A DNA stretch of 64,000 nucleotides from Allostella vacuolata. Its GTDB lineage: Bacteria > Pseudomonadota > Alphaproteobacteria > ATCC43930 > Allostellaceae. Shown piece by piece: positions 61,641 to 64,000 of the stretch. The notes beneath the pieces are model-generated. The model saw only the letters and a program-made list of their open reading frames with translations, made no database searches and was not told the origin of the DNA. The stretch's first letter is position 1; every line of letters starts with the position of its first letter. The DNA is taken from contig AP019702.1 in assembly GCA_006739055.1 (NCBI GenBank), forward strand, positions 186,001-250,000, written 5' to 3'. A program made the position numbers and the translations under genes.

Positions 61641-62830
61641 GGTGCATCCCACTGGACATGGCACTGCTCGGTTAGAAAGTAGAGTGCCTGCAAGACTGCT
61701 GTGGGGCTTAGGTATTCGTTTCCTTTTCCGCTGCACAGAGGATCTATCACATGAGTCTGTAAGGCGCTGGCGATTTCATCATCAGTTGCCCCTTTGCAGA
61801 TCTTGTTGCCGTAGACATGTGTGATGAAACGCTGTTCTACGGCGGATAGCACAGCATCGCTCTGCGATTTAGCCTCTGTGTGCAAACCCAACCTGTAATA
61901 GCGCTGTGCAAACCTATTTTGCAGGGCATTGATTTTTTGGTATTCGTGCTCACGACCAGCATCGATTAGCTTCTGCAACAAATCGCGCCGATCTGATTCT
62001 GAGCTCGTAGTGTAATCTTCAGCAGAAAATGAATTTAGGGGCACCTCTTCCGAGAGTACAGGACATTTTTTCAGAACAGATCTTAGATGTCGGCATAACG
62101 ATACGTAAATAATATCTGTCCGGCTGGCCGGTTTGCAGATCGAGATGTGATCGGCATCAACCGCTACCGGTCTTAATGTACCTACACCGGGGTCAGCACT
62201 ATCTTCGTGAACGATAATGCTGGCGCCTTTGATCTTATATTTCTCGTAATACGAGACTGTTGCAATGTCAGATGCCGTTGCCAATTCGCGATAAGATTGA
62301 TTCAGGTTTGTTAAATATCCGCTGTCATTAGTTAAAATATCCAAGTGAGTGGAGGCTAGTCTCGGTATCATAAACTTAACTACAGATGCTAGGGAGGCGC
62401 CCTTGTGTGGTGTCGCCATAAAGACAGCAAGGCGAGTCTGCGTAGAAATAGCCTTCCATCCTTCGTCTTTGCACTCGTTCGACGTGCGGAGCATCTCTTT
62501 CGCTAGAATGCCGCCGAGGCTATGGCAGACTAGGGCGATAGGATTCGAACCGATGCCGTCAGCGGCAAGGTATTCTAACATGTTGACTGCGCGTTCGTGG
62601 AGAGTCATCTCCTTCTTGGCCCATTTTCCAAAGATACTGGCGGGATATCCTAGGGCGTAGATAGATATACCCTTCAAGCTCTCACACAGCCAAGTCGGCC
62701 AGTATTCTTGAGTAGGCTCGGAAGTCCACGTACTTACTGGATCGCCCGTCAATCCGTGGACAAACAGAACGTCGAGTCGGGAGGGCTCGGTGCCGCCGCA
62801 AACCCTGGAAAAGTGGGGGCTATCAGGCAT
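61637..62830 (-). CDS. alpha/beta-hydrolase effector with ABC-3C-type C-terminal domain
   Basis: 397 aa. Residues about 18-250 are a lipase/esterase (SERAC1/PGAP1-like) fold: oxyanion HG at 25-26 in VLFVHGLTGDP, nucleophile Ser104 in VCHSLGG, ATPHKGASLASV (138-150), and candidate His228 in DADHISICKP. Residues about 282-397 are a helical domain (AGREHEYQKINALQNRFAQR, EQRFITHVYGNKICKGA, ALYFLTEQCHVQWD) like the shared C-terminal domain of ABC-3C effectors. No signal peptide, so a cytosolic hydrolase. First gene of the island operon. Confidence 0.8.
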   Translation of the reverse strand: MPDSPHFSRVCGGTEPSRLDVLFVHGLTGDPVSTWTSEPTQEYWPTWLCESLKGISIYALGYPASIFGKWAKKEMTLHERAVNMLEYLAADGIGSNPIALVCHSLGGILAKEMLRTSNECKDEGWKAISTQTRLAVFMATPHKGASLASVVKFMIPRLASTHLDILTNDSGYLTNLNQSYRELATASDIATVSYYEKYKIKGASIIVHEDSADPGVGTLRPVAVDADHISICKPASRTDIIYVSLCRHLRSVLKKCPVLSEEVPLNSFSAEDYTTSSESDRRDLLQKLIDAGREHEYQKINALQNRFAQRYYRLGLHTEAKSQSDAVLSAVEQRFITHVYGNKICKGATDDEIASALQTHVIDPLCSGKGNEYLSPTAVLQALYFLTEQCHVQWDAP

Positions 62831-63352
62831 GGTCGCACTCTTGATAAGCTAGAGATATAATGTCACTGCTGATGTGATAGGCGACGCGCCTGGGGCTGGT
62901 AAGATATAAACTGAGCAAGTTAGCGCCCTCACACGTTTGCGGTCGCGAGTATCGCGCGGTGGTCCTTGATCGTGCAACCGCTAGAGACGATTGATTCATG
63001 TCGGCGTGAGTGGCGCATGGAACGATGCGTGTATGGAGGCGCGGCCCTGACGTTCGTCGTTGTTAAGCATCGTACTCGACGATCAAAAATTGCTGGTAGC
63101 GAGGCCGATCAGGTTCCCTTTCGGCGATGGCGGGCAGTATCCTGGTGGCTGTCTCGCCTCGAACCTGTCGCGGTCCGGATGCGACTCGCTCTCTCTCACC
63201 AGCCGCAACCGCCGCACTTGTTACCTACATGGGGGGCGTAGCTCAGTCGTGAGGCGGCGAACCACCGCGGTATTGCCATCCCGGACCGTGCTCGAACCGC
63301 TATATTGCCGCCGTTCATACTATCCGCGTTCGAATAGCAGGAGCCCACCCCC
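62831..63352. other. 522-bp gene-free right end of the island
   Basis: Contains the leftward promoter region of the defence-like operon: AT-rich, with CATTATAT about 28 bp before the ATG on the minus strand, but no confident -35. Further right there are only short frames without homology. Near 63231 there is a stretch resembling a tRNA 5' end. The hyuB ribosome binding site (AGGAG, about 63340) marks the return to native sequence. Confidence 0.5.
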
Positions 63353-64000
63353 ATGCCCCGCTCCAACACCCTCTCCCAGATCCACACCCAGATCATGTGG
63401 AACCGCCTGATCGCGGTCGTCGAGGAGCAGGCGCAGACGTTGATCCGCACCGCCTTCAGCCCGATCGTGCGCGAGTGTGGCGACCTGTCGGCCGGCGTGT
63501 TCGACCTCCAGGGGCGGATGCTGGCGCAGGCGGTCACCGGCACGCCCGGGCACGTCAACTCCATGGCGGAGTCGGTGAAGCACTTCCTGCGGCACTTCCC
63601 CGTCGAGACGATGCAGGAAGGCGACATCTACATCACCAACGACCCGTGGATGGGCACGGGCCACCTCAATGACTTCGTGCTGACGACGCCCTGCTTCCAC
63701 CACGGCAAGCTGGTGGCGCTCCTGTCCTGCACCAGCCACCTGATGGACATCGGCGGCATCGGCTTCGGGCCGGACGGGACCGACGTCTTCATGGAGGGGC
63801 TCTACATCCCCATGCTGAAGCTGGCCGAGCGCGGCCGCATGAACGAGACGCTGCTGGCGATGATCCGCGCCAACACGCGCCTGCCCGTCGACACCGAGGG
63901 CGACGTCTATTCGCTGGCCGCCTGCAACGATGTCGGCTGCAAGCGCCTGTCGGAGATGATGGACGAGTTCGCCCTCTCCAGCCTCGACGACCTGGCCGAG
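63353..64000 (+). CDS. hyuB: hydantoinase/oxoprolinase subunit B, 3'-truncated by the window edge
   Basis: First 216 residues visible, open to the last base. Family landmarks: IMWNRLIAVVEEQAQTLIRT, AFSPIVRECGDLSAGVFD, the TPGHVNSM stretch and DIYITNDPWMGTGHLNDFVL, all typical of N-methylhydantoinase B. It forms the complex with HyuA. AGCAGGAG lies upstream of ATG 63353. Normally it would directly follow hyuA; here it must rely on its own promoter or on one in the island. Confidence 0.92.
   Translation, partial: MPRSNTLSQIHTQIMWNRLIAVVEEQAQTLIRTAFSPIVRECGDLSAGVFDLQGRMLAQAVTGTPGHVNSMAESVKHFLRHFPVETMQEGDIYITNDPWMGTGHLNDFVLTTPCFHHGKLVALLSCTSHLMDIGGIGFGPDGTDVFMEGLYIPMLKLAERGRMNETLLAMIRANTRLPVDTEGDVYSLAACNDVGCKRLSEMMDEFALSSLDDLAE

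Larger units (their letters stand above)
59041..63352. mobile_element. AT-richer genomic island inserted between hyuA and hyuB
   Basis: Base composition changes abruptly after the hyuA stop and returns to high GC just before hyuB. Inside, codons use many A/T third positions, unlike both flanks. The content is a leftward three-gene operon plus gene-free ends. No integrase or transposase was found. The ends carry a short imperfect direct repeat, GGGCGTCGCTC at 59059 and GGGCGTAGCTC at 63234. Confidence 0.8.

Noticed and set aside
63001-63241. Small gene in the island's right end
   Set aside because: The frame has no homology, no ribosome binding site and mixed codon usage; probably non-coding.
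63231-63310. A tRNA gene beginning GGGGGGCGTAGCTCAGT
   Set aside because: The D-arm closes poorly, no anticodon arm or matching acceptor 3' strand can be folded; at most a fragment.

Overview
The window is a high-GC (roughly 70 %) chromosomal segment of an alphaproteobacterium. Rhodospirillales-like is the best guess, from the mixture of families: DUF2125 protein, TIGR02302 protein beside lysA, PhaR/PhaC/PhaA/PhaB, FtsE/FtsX, LptM-type lipoprotein between argH and lysA, HIG1-type protein beside the PduO cobalamin adenosyltransferase, etfBA next to a 3-hydroxyacyl-CoA dehydrogenase, and several tripartite/ABC uptake systems. No rRNA, complete tRNA, CRISPR array or intact transposase was seen.

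Layout. 1-4.4 kb: end of leuB, a secreted alpha/beta hydrolase, ChaC, a DUF2125 protein and an HU-family protein. 4.4-9.7 kb: a leftward aromatic amino acid block (small secreted protein, methyltransferase, chorismate mutase, hisC, tyrA) that ends with a second, almost identical tyrA made by a recent 857-bp tandem duplication. 9.7-12.6 kb: gloB, a glutathione S-transferase, a cupin and a YddG-like exporter. 12.6-17 kb: a polyhydroxybutyrate locus (phaB, phaA, phaC-like synthase, a PhaE/phasin-like small protein, divergent phaR). 17-22.6 kb: transporter, AAE3-type acyl-CoA ligase, panE-like reductase, XRE regulator, MFS transporter. 22.9-29 kb: B12-dependent ribonucleotide reductase, then a leftward ftsE-ftsX-HAD-ydcF-plsC operon. 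29-36.5 kb: TPR protein, MJ0042 zinc-ribbon protein, TIGR02302 protein, lysA, lipoprotein, argH, divergent tlpA. 36.5-45.7 kb: FAD oxidoreductase, hbd, etfA, etfB, PduO, HIG1 protein, acetyltransferase, ArsR regulator, hybrid histidine kinase, response regulator.

45.8-64 kb is catabolic and accessory. It runs: an SDR, a PuuE-type allantoinase, a PotABCD-type ABC transporter, a hydantoin/allantoin racemase, a wrecked second racemase, a TctABC tripartite carboxylate transporter with an SDR, and hydantoinase/oxoprolinase hyuA and hyuB. Together these suggest import and hydrolysis of cyclic ureides or hydantoins, possibly purine breakdown products.

The most unusual part is 59.04-63.35 kb. A visibly AT-richer island sits exactly between hyuA and hyuB. 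It holds a compact leftward three-gene operon whose genes overlap by 4 bp each: an alpha/beta-hydrolase with a helical C-terminal domain, a 169-aa middle protein, and a Rad50/RecN-like ATPase with a four-cysteine zinc site in its coiled coil. This is the architecture of the ABC three-component (ABC-3C) conflict systems, here with a lipase/esterase-type effector, and is the best candidate for a poorly described defence system in the window. Other unusual items are the tyrA tandem duplication with only synonymous differences, a racemase pseudogene carrying a perfect 42-bp inverted copy of its neighbour, and two copies of a roughly 100-bp intergenic palindromic element.
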